64,000 nt of DNA from Bradyrhizobium sp. LTSP849 (GTDB lineage: Bacteria; Pseudomonadota; Alphaproteobacteria; Rhizobiales; Xanthobacteraceae): contig NZ_JYMR01000026.1 of assembly GCF_000938255.1 (NCBI RefSeq), positions 1-64,000 of the forward strand, written 5' to 3'. Positions 9,296 to 20,837 of the stretch are shown here, piece after piece. The translations under genes and the position numbers were made by a program. The notes beneath the pieces were generated by a model. The model had not been told where the DNA came from and did no database searches. It saw only the letters and a program-made list of their open reading frames with translations. Position 1 is the stretch's first letter. Each line of letters starts with the position of its first letter.

Positions 9296-9337
9296 GAAAA
9301 TATTGAATATTCAAGAATTGAAGTGCATATAGATGCA
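9296..9337. promoter_or_regulatory. Palindromic operator candidates for the MarR regulator
   Basis: The divergent spacer between the AmiC-like gene and marR holds a perfect 12-bp palindrome TTGAATATTCAA (9303-9314). Next to it is an inverted repeat TGCAT-N4-ATGCA (9324-9337). The 9-mer GAAAATATT (9296-9304) is shared with the amidase leader. Such sites are typical of autoregulating MarR proteins. Confidence 0.5.
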
Positions 9338-9387
9338 GCATTGATTGCAAGACATTCACTCATTTGGGTCAAGACGAAGTCTTAGCC

Positions 9388-9822
9388 GTGGCAAAACCGA
9401 ACGCTCCGATCACCGAACACCTCGCTTATCTGCTCGCGCAAGCCAACCGGGAGATCAACCGGCAGTTGGAACTGCGGTTGAGCAAGGAAGGCGTGCCCGT
9501 CGAGCAGTGGCGCATCCTCAAGGTTCTCTCCGATGGCAACGGCCATTCGATGGGCGAGCTTGCGGATGCCGTGCTGCTCAACCATCCGACGCTGACCAAG
9601 ATGATCGACCGCATGGTCTCCGACACGCTGGTCTATCGCGTGCAGGATCCCAATGACCGCCGCAAGGTCCTGATGTTCATCTCCGACCGCGGCAAGGTGC
9701 TCAGCAAGAAGCTCAACACGCTCGCGGTGGACCAGGAGGAGCATATCCTGGAGAGCTACGGCAACAAGTCGACGAGCGAGTTGAAGCGGCTGTTGGAGAG
9801 TCTGATCGACAGCTCGAATTGA
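9388..9822 (+). CDS. MarR-family transcriptional regulator
   Basis: Winged-helix regulator of 144 aa. The HTH is near residues 50-75 (SMGELADAVLLNHPTLTKMIDRM) and the wing carries DPNDRRKVLMFIS. Dimer helices lie at both ends. GTG at 9388 (VAKPNAPITEHL) is taken as start; an in-frame TTG at 9364 would add 8 residues, and neither has a clear ribosome site. It is divergent from the amide locus, so control of that locus by a small acid or amide is likely. Confidence 0.85.
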   Translation: MAKPNAPITEHLAYLLAQANREINRQLELRLSKEGVPVEQWRILKVLSDGNGHSMGELADAVLLNHPTLTKMIDRMVSDTLVYRVQDPNDRRKVLMFISDRGKVLSKKLNTLAVDQEEHILESYGNKSTSELKRLLESLIDSSN

Positions 9823-9853
9823 GGCTGTTCGTTTTAGGTAGGATCTCTCACTC

Positions 9854-9991
9854 GTCGTCCCGGCGAAGGCCGGGACCCATAACCACAGGATTAAGTTTGG
9901 CGAAGGCAGCTAGTTGCGCTGCTTCACGCGGTACAACGACCGCATGCTCTCGATAGATTCCGCGGTATGGGTCCCGGCCTTCGCCGGGACG
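9854..9991. repeat. Pair of inverted palindromic repeats between marR and secA
   Basis: Two 27-bp arms, 9854-9880 and 9965-9991, are perfect reverse complements. Each arm itself contains a GTCCCGGC/GCCGGGAC palindrome. The same family reappears as single or decayed copies at 20771-20797 and 29394-29418. The spacer is 84 bp. The position between two converging genes would also let it stop transcription. Confidence 0.8.
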
Positions 9992-10026
9992 ACAGCGGAA
10001 TATGCGACGACAGCAGAGCTTAGCGG

Positions 10027-12867
<2,841 letters not shown>

Positions 12868-13221
12868 GCCTAGTTCCTGTGTTCGCGATTTAACCGCATT
12901 GCAGCCAAGAGGTTGTCACCCGCTTGCCCATCAACTCACCGTGACGCCCGATGACGCCTGAGCCCGAACTGCTGGGGGTCATCCGCCATATGGGTGGGAA
13001 TTGAGCAAGCCTGGGTTCAACGGCCAAAAACGCAGCAAAATAAACGCCATCGCCATGGTCGCGACCGGGCAGAGATATGGCCCGGTCAGGGCCTTGTCAA
13101 CGGCAGCCGCATTGCGGCTAATTCATCATTTTGACAGACTTTTCGCGTTGCCAAGCCCCCCTGAATTGGGCGAGTGTCCGCCCCGCTCGAGCAGCCCCCT
13201 GCTTCAACAAAAGGATTTTCC
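12868..13221. promoter_or_regulatory. Divergent secA/ppiC promoter region
   Basis: This 354-bp spacer separates the divergent secA and ppiC genes and shows no coding sequence of its own. A sigma70-like promoter candidate for ppiC is TTGTCA (13094-13099), a 17-bp spacer and GCTAAT (13117-13122). AAAGGATTTTCC ahead of 13222 is the ppiC ribosome site. No convincing secA promoter is picked out. Confidence 0.4.
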
Positions 13222-14139
13222 ATGACCACCTCGTTCCCGGTAACCAAAACCGGCCTGCGCTTCGGCCTCGCCACCGCCCTCGCGGGCTGCCTTGCGCTGG
13301 CGCTGATCGCGGGTCCCGGCCGGGCTGCCGATGATCCGGTCCTGGCGAAGGTCAATGGCGCTGACATCAAGAAGAGCGACGTCGCCATGGCCGAAGAGGA
13401 ACTCGGGCCGAGCCTCGCCCAGATGGACCCGGCGACCAAGGACGAGAACGTGCTGTCCTTCCTGATCGACATGAAGATCGTGGCCAAGGCCGCCGAGGAC
13501 AAGAAGGTCGCCGACGGCGAGGAGTTCAAGAAGCGCATCGCATTCGCCCGCAACCGCCTGCTGATGGACAGCCTGCTCGCCCAGGAAGGCAAAGCGGCGA
13601 CCAACGACGACGCCATGAAGAAGGTCTATGAGGAGGCCTCCAAGCAGATCACCGGCGAGCAGGAAGTGCGCGCCCGCCACATCCTGGTCGAGACCGAGGA
13701 CGAGGCCAAGGCGGTGAAGGCTGAGCTCGACAAGGGCGCCGATTTCGCCGAGCTCGCCAAGAAGAAGTCCAAGGATCCGGGCTCCGCCGACGGCGGCGAC
13801 CTCGGCTTCTTCACCAAGGAGCAGATGGTGCCGGAATTCTCCGCGGTCGCCTTCGCGCTCGAGCCGGGCAAGATCTCCGACCCCGTGAAGTCGCAGTTCG
13901 GCTGGCACATCATCAAGGTCGAGGAAAAGCGCAACCGCAAGGCGCCGGACTTCGAGCAGGTCAAGGCCCAGATCGAGCAGTACGTCACCCGCAAGGCCCA
14001 GGCCGACTATGTCGCCAAGCTGCGCGCCGAGGCCAAGATCGAGCGCACGGACCAGCCGGCGGATGCGGCCAAGGACGCCAAGCCCGCCGACGCGGCCAAG
14101 CCGGCCGACAGCAAGATGGCACCCCCCGCCAAGAAGTAA
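13222..14139 (+). CDS. Periplasmic parvulin-type peptidyl-prolyl cis-trans isomerase
   Basis: Exported foldase of 305 aa. A signal peptide covers residues 1-34 or so (hydrophobic GCLALALIAG ending PGRAA). A SurA-like N-domain follows, and then a parvulin domain at about 150-240 (RARHILVETEDEAKAV, SKDPGSADGGDLGFF, FGWHIIKVEE). The C-terminus is an Ala/Lys/Asp/Pro-rich tail. ATG 13222 follows AAAGGA and puts the signal at the N-terminus. The place next to secA fits a role in folding exported proteins. Confidence 0.92.
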   Translation: MTTSFPVTKTGLRFGLATALAGCLALALIAGPGRAADDPVLAKVNGADIKKSDVAMAEEELGPSLAQMDPATKDENVLSFLIDMKIVAKAAEDKKVADGEEFKKRIAFARNRLLMDSLLAQEGKAATNDDAMKKVYEEASKQITGEQEVRARHILVETEDEAKAVKAELDKGADFAELAKKKSKDPGSADGGDLGFFTKEQMVPEFSAVAFALEPGKISDPVKSQFGWHIIKVEEKRNRKAPDFEQVKAQIEQYVTRKAQADYVAKLRAEAKIERTDQPADAAKDAKPADAAKPADSKMAPPAKK

Positions 14140-14185
14140 AAATTTGCTGTCACTTCGGTGACGCCAAGAGTATCTAAGCATCGCA

Positions 14186-14237
14186 ATGGCCGGGCAAAAA
14201 GTGCGAAGCACGTCTTCGCACTAGATGTCCCGGCCAT
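14186..14237. repeat. Nested palindromic element between ppiC and argJ
   Basis: Two nested stems form one long hairpin. The outer arms are ATGGCCGGG (14186-14194) and CCCGGCCAT (14229-14237); the inner arms are AGTGCGAAG (14200-14208) and CTTCGCACT (14214-14222) around a 5-nt loop. It has the form of a dispersed Bradyrhizobium-type repeat and may also end ppiC transcription. Confidence 0.8.
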
Positions 14238-14270
14238 CTGCATATCCAGACCTCACCAAGGCGCCCCGCG

Positions 14271-15512
14271 ATGTCCTCTTCCGTCTCCCCGCTCGCTCCG
14301 AAAACTGTTCCCGACATGCCTGCGATCGCGGGAATCCGTCTCGCGACGGCCGAGGCCGGCATCCGCTACAAGAACCGCACCGACGTGCTGCTGGCGGTGA
14401 TGGACAAGGGCACCGCGGTTGCGGGCGTTTTCACCAAGTCGAAGTGCCCGTCCGCGCCTGTCGAATGGTGCCGTGCAAAACTGAAGGGCGGCAAGGCCCG
14501 CGCCCTCGTCGTCAATTCCGGCAACGCCAATGCCTTCACCGGCAAGACCGGCCGCGGCTCCACCGCGCTGACCGCGAAGATCGCGGCCAAGGCCGTCGGG
14601 TGCAGCGAGAGCGAGATTTTCCTGGCCTCGACCGGCGTGATCGGCGAGCCGCTGGACGCGACCAAGTTCGACGGCGTGCTCGAGCGCCTCGCCGAGAGTG
14701 CCGAGCCCGGCGATTATCTCACCGCGGCCAAGGCGATCATGACCACTGACACCTTCCCGAAGGTCGCGACCGCGACCGTCAAGCTTGGCAAGGCCAAGGT
14801 CACCATCAACGGCATGGCCAAGGGCGCCGGCATGATCGCCCCCGACATGGCGACAATGCTGTCGTTCATTTTCACCGACGCGCCGATCGCGCCCGGCGCC
14901 CTGCAAGCATTGCTCAAGAGCGGCGTCGAGGACACGTTCAATGCAGTCACGATCGACGGCGACACCTCGACCTCCGACACCCTGCTGGCGTTCGCGACGG
15001 GCGCCGCCGCCGAGCACGGTGCGCCCAAAATCAGCCGTGCCAGCGATCCGCGCCTGAAGGCGTTCGTCAAGGCGTTCCACCAGGTGCTCGCCAATCTCGC
15101 CGAGCAGGTGGCGCGTGACGGCGAAGGCGCGCGCAAGCTGGTCGAGATCACGGTCGAGGGCGCGGTTTCGAAGGCATCGGCGCGCAAGATCGCGATGTCG
15201 ATCGCCAATTCGCCGCTGGTGAAGACTGCAATCGCCGGCGAGGACGCCAATTGGGGCCGCGTGGTGATGGCGGTCGGCAAGGCCGGCGAGCCGGCCAATC
15301 GCGACAAGCTCTCGATCGCCTTCAACGGCATCCGCGTCGCCAAAAGCGGCGCGCGCGATCCGTCCTATGACGAGGCGCAGGTGTCGGAAGCGATGAAAGC
15401 CCCGGAGATCGCGATCAAGGTGTCGCTCGGCCTCGGCAAGGGCCGCGACCGCGTGCTGACCTGCGATCTCACCAAGGAGTATATCGCGATCAACGGGGAT
15501 TACAGGTCGTAA
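14271..15512 (+). CDS. argJ: Bifunctional ornithine acetyltransferase / N-acetylglutamate synthase
   Basis: ArgJ recycles the acetyl group in arginine synthesis, moving it from N-acetylornithine to glutamate. The self-cleavage site and catalytic threonine are seen in KGAGMIAPDMAT-ML (Thr about 195), which yields alpha and beta chains. SGNANAFTG and DGDTSTSDT are further family signatures. At 413 aa it is full length. It lies upstream of the Nudix gene with a 5-bp gap. Confidence 0.97.
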   Translation: MSSSVSPLAPKTVPDMPAIAGIRLATAEAGIRYKNRTDVLLAVMDKGTAVAGVFTKSKCPSAPVEWCRAKLKGGKARALVVNSGNANAFTGKTGRGSTALTAKIAAKAVGCSESEIFLASTGVIGEPLDATKFDGVLERLAESAEPGDYLTAAKAIMTTDTFPKVATATVKLGKAKVTINGMAKGAGMIAPDMATMLSFIFTDAPIAPGALQALLKSGVEDTFNAVTIDGDTSTSDTLLAFATGAAAEHGAPKISRASDPRLKAFVKAFHQVLANLAEQVARDGEGARKLVEITVEGAVSKASARKIAMSIANSPLVKTAIAGEDANWGRVVMAVGKAGEPANRDKLSIAFNGIRVAKSGARDPSYDEAQVSEAMKAPEIAIKVSLGLGKGRDRVLTCDLTKEYIAINGDYRS

Positions 15513-15517
15513 TCCCC

Positions 15518-15928
15518 ATGACCGATCTCAAGCTCACACTGGTGGTGGCTTGCGCGCTGGTCGATGCCGACAAGCGCGTCCTGATCGCGCAACGCCCTGA
15601 AGGCAAGACGCTGGCCGGCCTCTGGGAATTTCCCGGCGGCAAGTGTGAGCCCGGCGAACGGCCGGAGCAGAGCCTGATCCGCGAGCTCGCGGAGGAGCTC
15701 GGCATCACGGTCGCCGAGCCGTGCCTCGCGCCGCTGACCTTCGCGAGCTATGCCTACGAAACTTTCCATCTCCTGATGCCGCTCTACATCTGCCGGCGCT
15801 GGGAAGGCACGGTCACGCCGCGCGAAGGCCAGACCCTCGCCTGGGTCCGCGCCAACAAGTTGCGCGACTACCCGATGCCGCCGGCAGATATTCCGCTGAT
15901 CCCGCATTTGATTGATTTGCTGATGTGA
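15518..15928 (+). CDS. mutT: MutT-like Nudix hydrolase (8-oxo-dGTP diphosphatase)
   Basis: A 136-aa Nudix protein with the box GGKCEPGERPEQSLIRELAEEL (about residues 39-60), which matches GX5EX7REUXEEXGU. The short MutT-type length and the LWEFPGGK lead-in favour oxidised dGTP cleansing. It starts 5 bp after argJ, so the two probably share a transcript. Confidence 0.92.
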   Translation: MTDLKLTLVVACALVDADKRVLIAQRPEGKTLAGLWEFPGGKCEPGERPEQSLIRELAEELGITVAEPCLAPLTFASYAYETFHLLMPLYICRRWEGTVTPREGQTLAWVRANKLRDYPMPPADIPLIPHLIDLLM

Positions 15929-15949
15929 CGCTGGACCTCATCCCAAGGA

Positions 15950-16795
15950 TCAGGTCTCCCTCGCCTTCTTCACGGCCTCCGCCAGGCTCGCCTTGGCCGA
16001 GCCGGGCTTGAGCGGCTGCTGCTGGCTCGCATGCGGGGCCCAGCCGGAGAGCCAGATGATGTCGAAGGTCGCACGGATGCGACCGTCGGCATCGGCAAAA
16101 CGCTCGGCGTAGATTTCGGCCATCCGCAGCAGCGTCGCGCGCCGGCTCGGTGTGCGGCGCCGCTCGATCATCACGTTGGCGGCGCCCATGCGGCGGAGAT
16201 CCTGCATCAGCGCAAACGCGTTGGCATAACGCACCACGACGCGGTCGACGTCAGTGACCGGCAGTGCAAACCCCGCCCGCTGCAACAGCGCGCCGATGTC
16301 GCGTAAATCCGCGAACGGCGCAACGCGCGGCGACACGCCGCCCTCGCGTTCGGCTTCGGCGGCGGCAAAGGCCTGGCGCAGCTCGGTCAGGCTGTCGCCG
16401 CCGATCATCGCCGCCAGCAGCAAGCCATCCGGCCTCAGCGCGCGACGAATTTGCGCGAGGACGCCCGGCAGATCGTTGACGAATTGCAGCGCCAGCGCCG
16501 AGACGACAAGATCGAGGCTTTCGGGCTGCAGTGGAAGCGTTTCCGACCGATCGACATCGATACGGACGATCGATCTGAAGCGATCTGCCAGCGGTTTCCG
16601 CAGCAATTCACGCGGCGTCCAGACTTCCGCGACGTTGGAAAAATCCCGCATCACCGCCTGTAGGCGCTCTTCCATGTCTTCCGCGACGCGGTCGAACAGA
16701 AACGTGACGGGCTCGCCGCGCCGCGCGCGGTCCTGCCGCGCGCGCAGCAATGCGCGGTCGAACAGGATGGGCGCGGCGGCGGGGTTCGAAACCAT
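15950..16795 (-). CDS. SAM-dependent methyltransferase, NDUFAF5/BioC-like
   Basis: A class I methyltransferase of 281 aa. The N-terminal FDRALLRARQDRA segment and the later SLDLVVSALALQFVNDLPGVLAQIRRALRPDGLLLAAM (post-II to post-III motifs, split across residues 93-130) match the mitochondrial NDUFAF5 family and its bacterial homologues. The substrate is unknown. It converges on mutT and is divergent from the NIPSNAP and comF genes. The classical GxGxG of motif I is not clear. Confidence 0.75.
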   Translation of the reverse strand: MVSNPAAAPILFDRALLRARQDRARRGEPVTFLFDRVAEDMEERLQAVMRDFSNVAEVWTPRELLRKPLADRFRSIVRIDVDRSETLPLQPESLDLVVSALALQFVNDLPGVLAQIRRALRPDGLLLAAMIGGDSLTELRQAFAAAEAEREGGVSPRVAPFADLRDIGALLQRAGFALPVTDVDRVVVRYANAFALMQDLRRMGAANVMIERRRTPSRRATLLRMAEIYAERFADADGRIRATFDIIWLSGWAPHASQQQPLKPGSAKASLAEAVKKARET

Positions 16796-16900
16796 GCCAG
16801 TTGGTACGACGGTCAGAGCTCCATCTCAATCCCTCTTCATGGGCGCTTGCGGCCAAGCTACAATGAGCACCAGATTCGCGGCGCACCGGAGCATCAGACG

Positions 16901-17215
16901 ATGATCACTTGTTACCTGCGATACGAGGTCCATCTGGACAAGCTCGCCGATTTCGAAGCTTACGGCAGGATGTGGCTGGACCTGGTGCCAAGATTCGGCG
17001 GCGTCCACCACGGCTACTTCCTCCCATCGGAAGGGGCGAGCGACGTTGCGCTGGCGATGTTCAGCTTCCCGAGCCTCGCGGCCTACGAACAGTACCGGAA
17101 AGACAGCGCCGCGGATCCGGACGTTCAGAAAGCGATCGCCTTCGCAAAGCAAACGCGCTGCTTCACCCGCTATGAGCGCTCGTTCTTCCGCCCCGTGTTT
17201 CCGAAAGAACCGTAA
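16901..17215 (+). CDS. NIPSNAP family protein
   Basis: Small ferredoxin-like-fold protein of 104 aa (MITCYLRYEVHLDKLADFEAY start; FFRPVF near the end). NIPSNAP proteins are dimeric alpha/beta-barrel proteins of unclear function. ATG 16901 is chosen because the upstream extension lacks similarity and overlaps the divergent methyltransferase promoter. It stands alone upstream of comF. Confidence 0.75.
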   Translation: MITCYLRYEVHLDKLADFEAYGRMWLDLVPRFGGVHHGYFLPSEGASDVALAMFSFPSLAAYEQYRKDSAADPDVQKAIAFAKQTRCFTRYERSFFRPVFPKEP

Positions 17216-17280
17216 GCCGGGCACGGACAAGAACAGCCCATCGACTTGAGCGTGACGCCGGACGGCGCTAGCCTTGCCCG

Positions 17281-18078
17281 ATGGACGCCGAGGCATCACC
17301 ACCACGTTCCATTTCGAGCCATCTGCGCGGCGCGCTCGGCGCCTGCCGCGATGCGTTTGCGCATCTTCCGCGGCTCGCACTCGACATTGCCCTGCCGACT
17401 CTGTGCGTATCCTGCCGCGAACCGGTCGACGGCGAAGGCGTTTGCGCGGCCTGCTGGGCAAAACTGTCGTTCATTGCCCCGCCCTATTGTCCGCGGCTCG
17501 GTATCCCCTTCGTCTATGACCCCGGCCCCGACATGCTGTCGATGGAGGCCATCGCGAGCCCGCCGGCCTACCAGCGGGCGCGCGCGGCGGTGCGTTATGA
17601 CGACGTCGCGCGCACGTTGGTGCATGCGCTGAAATACCAGGACCGCACCGATCTGGCGCCGGCCATGGGCCGCTGGATGGCGCGCGCGGGCGGCGAATTG
17701 CTCGCAGGCGCCGACATGCTGGTGCCCGTTCCCCTGCATTGGCGCCGGGCCTGGCGACGCCGCTACAACCAGTCCGGAGCGCTGGCGCGAATCATCGAAC
17801 GGCAGAGCGGCGTGAGGCTGCGGGGCGAGGTTCTGCGCCGGGTGCGGGCGACCGAGCAGCAGATCGGCCTGTCGCGGGCCCAGCGCGCCACCAATGTGCA
17901 GGGCGCATTCCAGGTATCCCCGGACCGTCAGGCCGAGGTTCAGGGCCGCCGTATCGTCCTGATCGATGATGTCCTGACCTCAGGCGCGACGCTGGATGCC
18001 TGCGCGCGGGCCCTGCTCCGCGCCAAGGCGGCCCAAGTGGACGTGCTGGTCTTCGCCCGGGTTGTGGAGACCCGGTGA
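17281..18078 (+). CDS. comF: ComF family phosphoribosyltransferase-like protein
   Basis: A 265-aa ComF-type protein. An N-terminal zinc-ribbon has CVSC and CAAC pairs (about residues 42-60), and the C-terminal PRTase fold carries the PRPP loop VLIDDVLTSGAT (about 222-233). In competent bacteria ComF helps DNA uptake; in alphaproteobacteria its role is poorly defined. The next gene is a glutaredoxin 47 bp downstream. Confidence 0.9.
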   Translation: MDAEASPPRSISSHLRGALGACRDAFAHLPRLALDIALPTLCVSCREPVDGEGVCAACWAKLSFIAPPYCPRLGIPFVYDPGPDMLSMEAIASPPAYQRARAAVRYDDVARTLVHALKYQDRTDLAPAMGRWMARAGGELLAGADMLVPVPLHWRRAWRRRYNQSGALARIIERQSGVRLRGEVLRRVRATEQQIGLSRAQRATNVQGAFQVSPDRQAEVQGRRIVLIDDVLTSGATLDACARALLRAKAAQVDVLVFARVVETR

Positions 18079-18125
18079 AGTCCCATATAATTCAATGAAT
18101 TCATGACATGAGAGCGCCAGACAAC

Positions 18126-18401
18126 ATGACCGCTGCTGTCGAGATCTACACCAGGCCCGGCTGCGGCTATTGTTCCGCCGCCCGATCGCTTTTGTCCCGC
18201 AAGAAGGCGACCTTCACGGAATTCGACATCGCCAAGAACCCGTCATGGCGCGACGAAATGTACGACCGTGCCGGCGAGGGCTCGACCTTCCCGCAGATTT
18301 GGATCGGCGGCACCCATATCGGCGGCTGCGATGACCTCTACTCACTCGATCGCGAAGGCAAGCTCGACGGCATGCTCGAGAGCGTGAAGGCCGTATCATG
18401 A
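18126..18401 (+). CDS. grxC: Glutaredoxin 3
   Basis: A 91-aa dithiol glutaredoxin with the active site CGYC (about residues 13-16), the cis-Pro motif TFPQIW and GGCDDL, the glutathione-binding end. It reduces disulfides using glutathione. ATG 18126 (MTAAVEIYTRPG) is preferred over an ATG six codons upstream. The stop overlaps the start of the nitrilase-like gene (ATGA). Confidence 0.93.
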   Translation: MTAAVEIYTRPGCGYCSAARSLLSRKKATFTEFDIAKNPSWRDEMYDRAGEGSTFPQIWIGGTHIGGCDDLYSLDREGKLDGMLESVKAVS

Positions 18402-19276
18402 GCGAGGATCGCACCTTCACCGCGGCCATGATCCAGATGCGCACCGGCCTGATGCCCGAGCCGAGCCTCGCGCAGGCCACGAAGCTGATCCGGCAAGCGG
18501 CTGCCAACGGCGCCGACTACGTGCAGACGCCCGAAGTGAGCAACATGATGCAGCTGAATCGCAAGGCGCTGTTCGAGCATCTCCAGAGCGAAGAGGACGA
18601 CACCTCGCTCAAGGCGTACCGCGCGCTCGCGGCGGAGTTGAAGATCCACATCCATGTCGGCTCGCTGGCGCTGCGCTTCTCAGAGGAAAAAGCGGTGAAC
18701 CGCTCCTTCCTGATCGGGCCCGAGGGCAATGTGCTCGCGAGCTACGACAAGATCCACATGTTCGACATCGAGCTGCCGGACGGCGAGAGCTATCGTGAGT
18801 CCGCCAATTACCAGCCGGGCGAGACCGCCGTGATCTCCGACCTGCCCTGGGGCCGCGTCGGGCTGACGATCTGCTACGATGTGCGCTTTCCCGCGCTCTA
18901 CCGCGCGCTGGCGGAAAGCGGTGCATACTTCATCACCGTGCCCTCTGCCTTCACCCGCAAAACCGGCGAGGCGCATTGGCACATTTTGCTGCGTTCGCGC
19001 GCGATCGAGACCGGTTGCTTCATCTTTGCGGCGGCGCAGGCAGGCACCCACGAGAACAAGCGTGAGACGTTCGGCCACTCGCTGATCATCGACCCCTGGG
19101 GCGAGATCCTCGCCGAGGGCGATGTCGAGCCCGGCATCATCATGGCCAAGATCGATCCAGCCAAGGTCGAGACGGCGCGCCGGGCGATCCCGTCGCTCCA
19201 GCACGGCCGCCGCTTCGGCGTCGCCGACCCCAAGGCGGGGCCGGACCATCTGCATTTGGTGCGGGGATCGGCATGA
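18398..19276 (+). CDS. Carbon-nitrogen hydrolase, Nit1-like amidase
   Basis: A 292-aa nitrilase-superfamily protein with the Glu-Lys-Cys triad: TPEVSN (Glu near residue 47), YDKIHMFD (Lys) and TICYDVRFP (Cys). The full-length single-domain form matches Nit1/deaminated glutathione amidase, which repairs a side product of transaminases. The overlap with grxC and with the DUF1178 gene supports an operon centred on thiol metabolism; the substrate is inferred from the family. Confidence 0.88.
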   Translation: MSEDRTFTAAMIQMRTGLMPEPSLAQATKLIRQAAANGADYVQTPEVSNMMQLNRKALFEHLQSEEDDTSLKAYRALAAELKIHIHVGSLALRFSEEKAVNRSFLIGPEGNVLASYDKIHMFDIELPDGESYRESANYQPGETAVISDLPWGRVGLTICYDVRFPALYRALAESGAYFITVPSAFTRKTGEAHWHILLRSRAIETGCFIFAAAQAGTHENKRETFGHSLIIDPWGEILAEGDVEPGIIMAKIDPAKVETARRAIPSLQHGRRFGVADPKAGPDHLHLVRGSA

Positions 19277-19764
19277 TCCGCTACGCGCTCCACTGCGACC
19301 ACGACCACGCGTTCGAAAGCTGGTTCCAGAGCTCGTCCGCGTACGATTCGCAGGTGAAGCGCAAGCTTGTGACCTGCCCGATCTGCGGTTCGGCCAAGGT
19401 CGAGAAAGCGATCATGGCGCCGCGCATTGTCGGCAAGAAGGGCCGTGGACGTGCAACCGCGCCGCCTGAGCCCACCGCTGAGACCACGACCACCACGCCG
19501 GAGGCTGCGCCGTCCGGATCGACCTCGCTGATGATGGCGCAGGAGCGCGAGCTGCGCACCAAGTTGAAAGAGCTGCGCGACCACATCGTCAAGAACGCCG
19601 ACAATGTCGGCGAGCGCTTTGCGAACGAAGCCCGCGCGATGCATTACGGCGACAAGGAGCATCGCCCGATCTATGGCGAGGCCTCGCCCGACGAAGCAAA
19701 ATCGCTGATCGACGAGGGCATTGAAGTCTCGCCACTGCCGACGCTGCCGGAAGACCGGAACTAG
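19273..19764 (+). CDS. DUF1178 family protein
   Basis: A 163-aa protein of unknown function. The N-terminus has HCDHDHAFESWFQSS and a CPICGS knuckle (about residues 37-42), a likely metal site. A Pro/Thr-rich linker separates it from a helical C-terminus with MMAQERELRTKLKELRDHIV. It overlaps the nitrilase-like gene by 4 bp, a neighbour pairing often seen in alphaproteobacteria. Its stop shares the CTAG tetranucleotide with the converging permease. Confidence 0.88.
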   Translation: MIRYALHCDHDHAFESWFQSSSAYDSQVKRKLVTCPICGSAKVEKAIMAPRIVGKKGRGRATAPPEPTAETTTTTPEAAPSGSTSLMMAQERELRTKLKELRDHIVKNADNVGERFANEARAMHYGDKEHRPIYGEASPDEAKSLIDEGIEVSPLPTLPEDRN

Positions 19765-20660
19765 AACCCCACCAGCACCGCTACGCCGATCACGATCAGC
19801 GCGATGCCGAAAATCTCACGCGACGCGATCGGCTGCTTGAACGAGTAATACGCCACCGCTTGTGCGAACAGCACCTCGATCAGCGCGAGCGTGCGGACAT
19901 TGGCGGCGGCCGTCAACGCGAACGCCAGGAACCAGAATTGCGAGGCGAACGCGCCCATGAAGCCGGCGAGCAGCGACGGCTTCCATAATCCCAAAATCGC
20001 CTGAAGTACCTTTGGCGCGCGCCAGAGCAGATAGATTGTCAGGATCAGCGTCTGCACGAACAGGCCGAGCACCAGCGTGAACGACGCTGCCGTCACGAAG
20101 GATACGCTCGGTACGTTGATAATCGCGCCGCGAAAGCCGACCGCTGAGAGCGCGAATGCTGCGGCTGCGACGAGGCCGGTGATGGTCGGCTTCAGCTCCG
20201 CAAAACTCTTCTCACCGCCGGGCCGCAGCGCGGTGATGACGACGCCGACGGTCGCGATCACGATCGCCAGCACCTTGAGCCAGGTCAGGTGATCGCCGAG
20301 GAAGACGAAGCCGAAGATCGCGGTCTGGATCGCCTCGGTCTTCAGGTACGCCGTCGTCACCACGAAGGAGCGGTCGTTCATCGCAAGCAGCATCAGGCCC
20401 GTCGCGACAATCTGGCTGAGTGCGCCGAGCAGCAGCCACGGCCAGAACACAGACGGAGGCATGCCGATGTGATCGCCGGAGGCGACGAGTACCACCGCGA
20501 GAAACAGCAGAGAGAACGGGAAGCCGAACAGGAAGCGGATATTGGTCGCGCCCCAGGTCCCCAGCGGCTTCGTCAGCGATCGCTGCATCGCATTGCGCGC
20601 GACCTGCCCGGACGCGGCAATGATTGTGAAGGGAATCCAGAGGCTGGTGACGGTGAACAT
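19761..20660 (-). CDS. EamA/DMT-superfamily transporter
   Basis: A 299-aa inner-membrane protein with about ten hydrophobic helices arranged as two EamA repeats. ATG 20660 (MFTVTSLWIPFTI) is chosen because the 34-residue extension is polar and lacks similarity. The DMT family exports or exchanges metabolites; the substrate is unknown. The 3' end overlaps the converging DUF1178 gene by 4 bp. Confidence 0.85.
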   Translation of the reverse strand: MFTVTSLWIPFTIIAASGQVARNAMQRSLTKPLGTWGATNIRFLFGFPFSLLFLAVVLVASGDHIGMPPSVFWPWLLLGALSQIVATGLMLLAMNDRSFVVTTAYLKTEAIQTAIFGFVFLGDHLTWLKVLAIVIATVGVVITALRPGGEKSFAELKPTITGLVAAAAFALSAVGFRGAIINVPSVSFVTAASFTLVLGLFVQTLILTIYLLWRAPKVLQAILGLWKPSLLAGFMGAFASQFWFLAFALTAAANVRTLALIEVLFAQAVAYYSFKQPIASREIFGIALIVIGVAVLVGF

Positions 20661-20770
20661 GGGTGGGGGCGTTTGGGCAGGAGAGGATTTGCGGCCAACC
20701 TGCCGCTGGCATTGCAGCAGGTCAATCACGCCCACGTCATAGGAGCGATGCTCTCGCCACAAACTCAGTG

Positions 20771-20797
20771 TCGTCCCCGCGAAGGCCGGGACGACAT
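20771..20797. repeat. Single palindromic repeat arm
   Basis: A GTCGTCCCCGC...GGCCGGGACGAC element of about 27 bp, of the same family as the pair at 9854-9991. It lies in the 177-bp spacer between the permease start and the ubiG stop. Confidence 0.6.
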
Positions 20798-20837
20798 CGA
20801 AGTTGTGGATACAGCGAGGCCTTTACGGACTGCCCCC

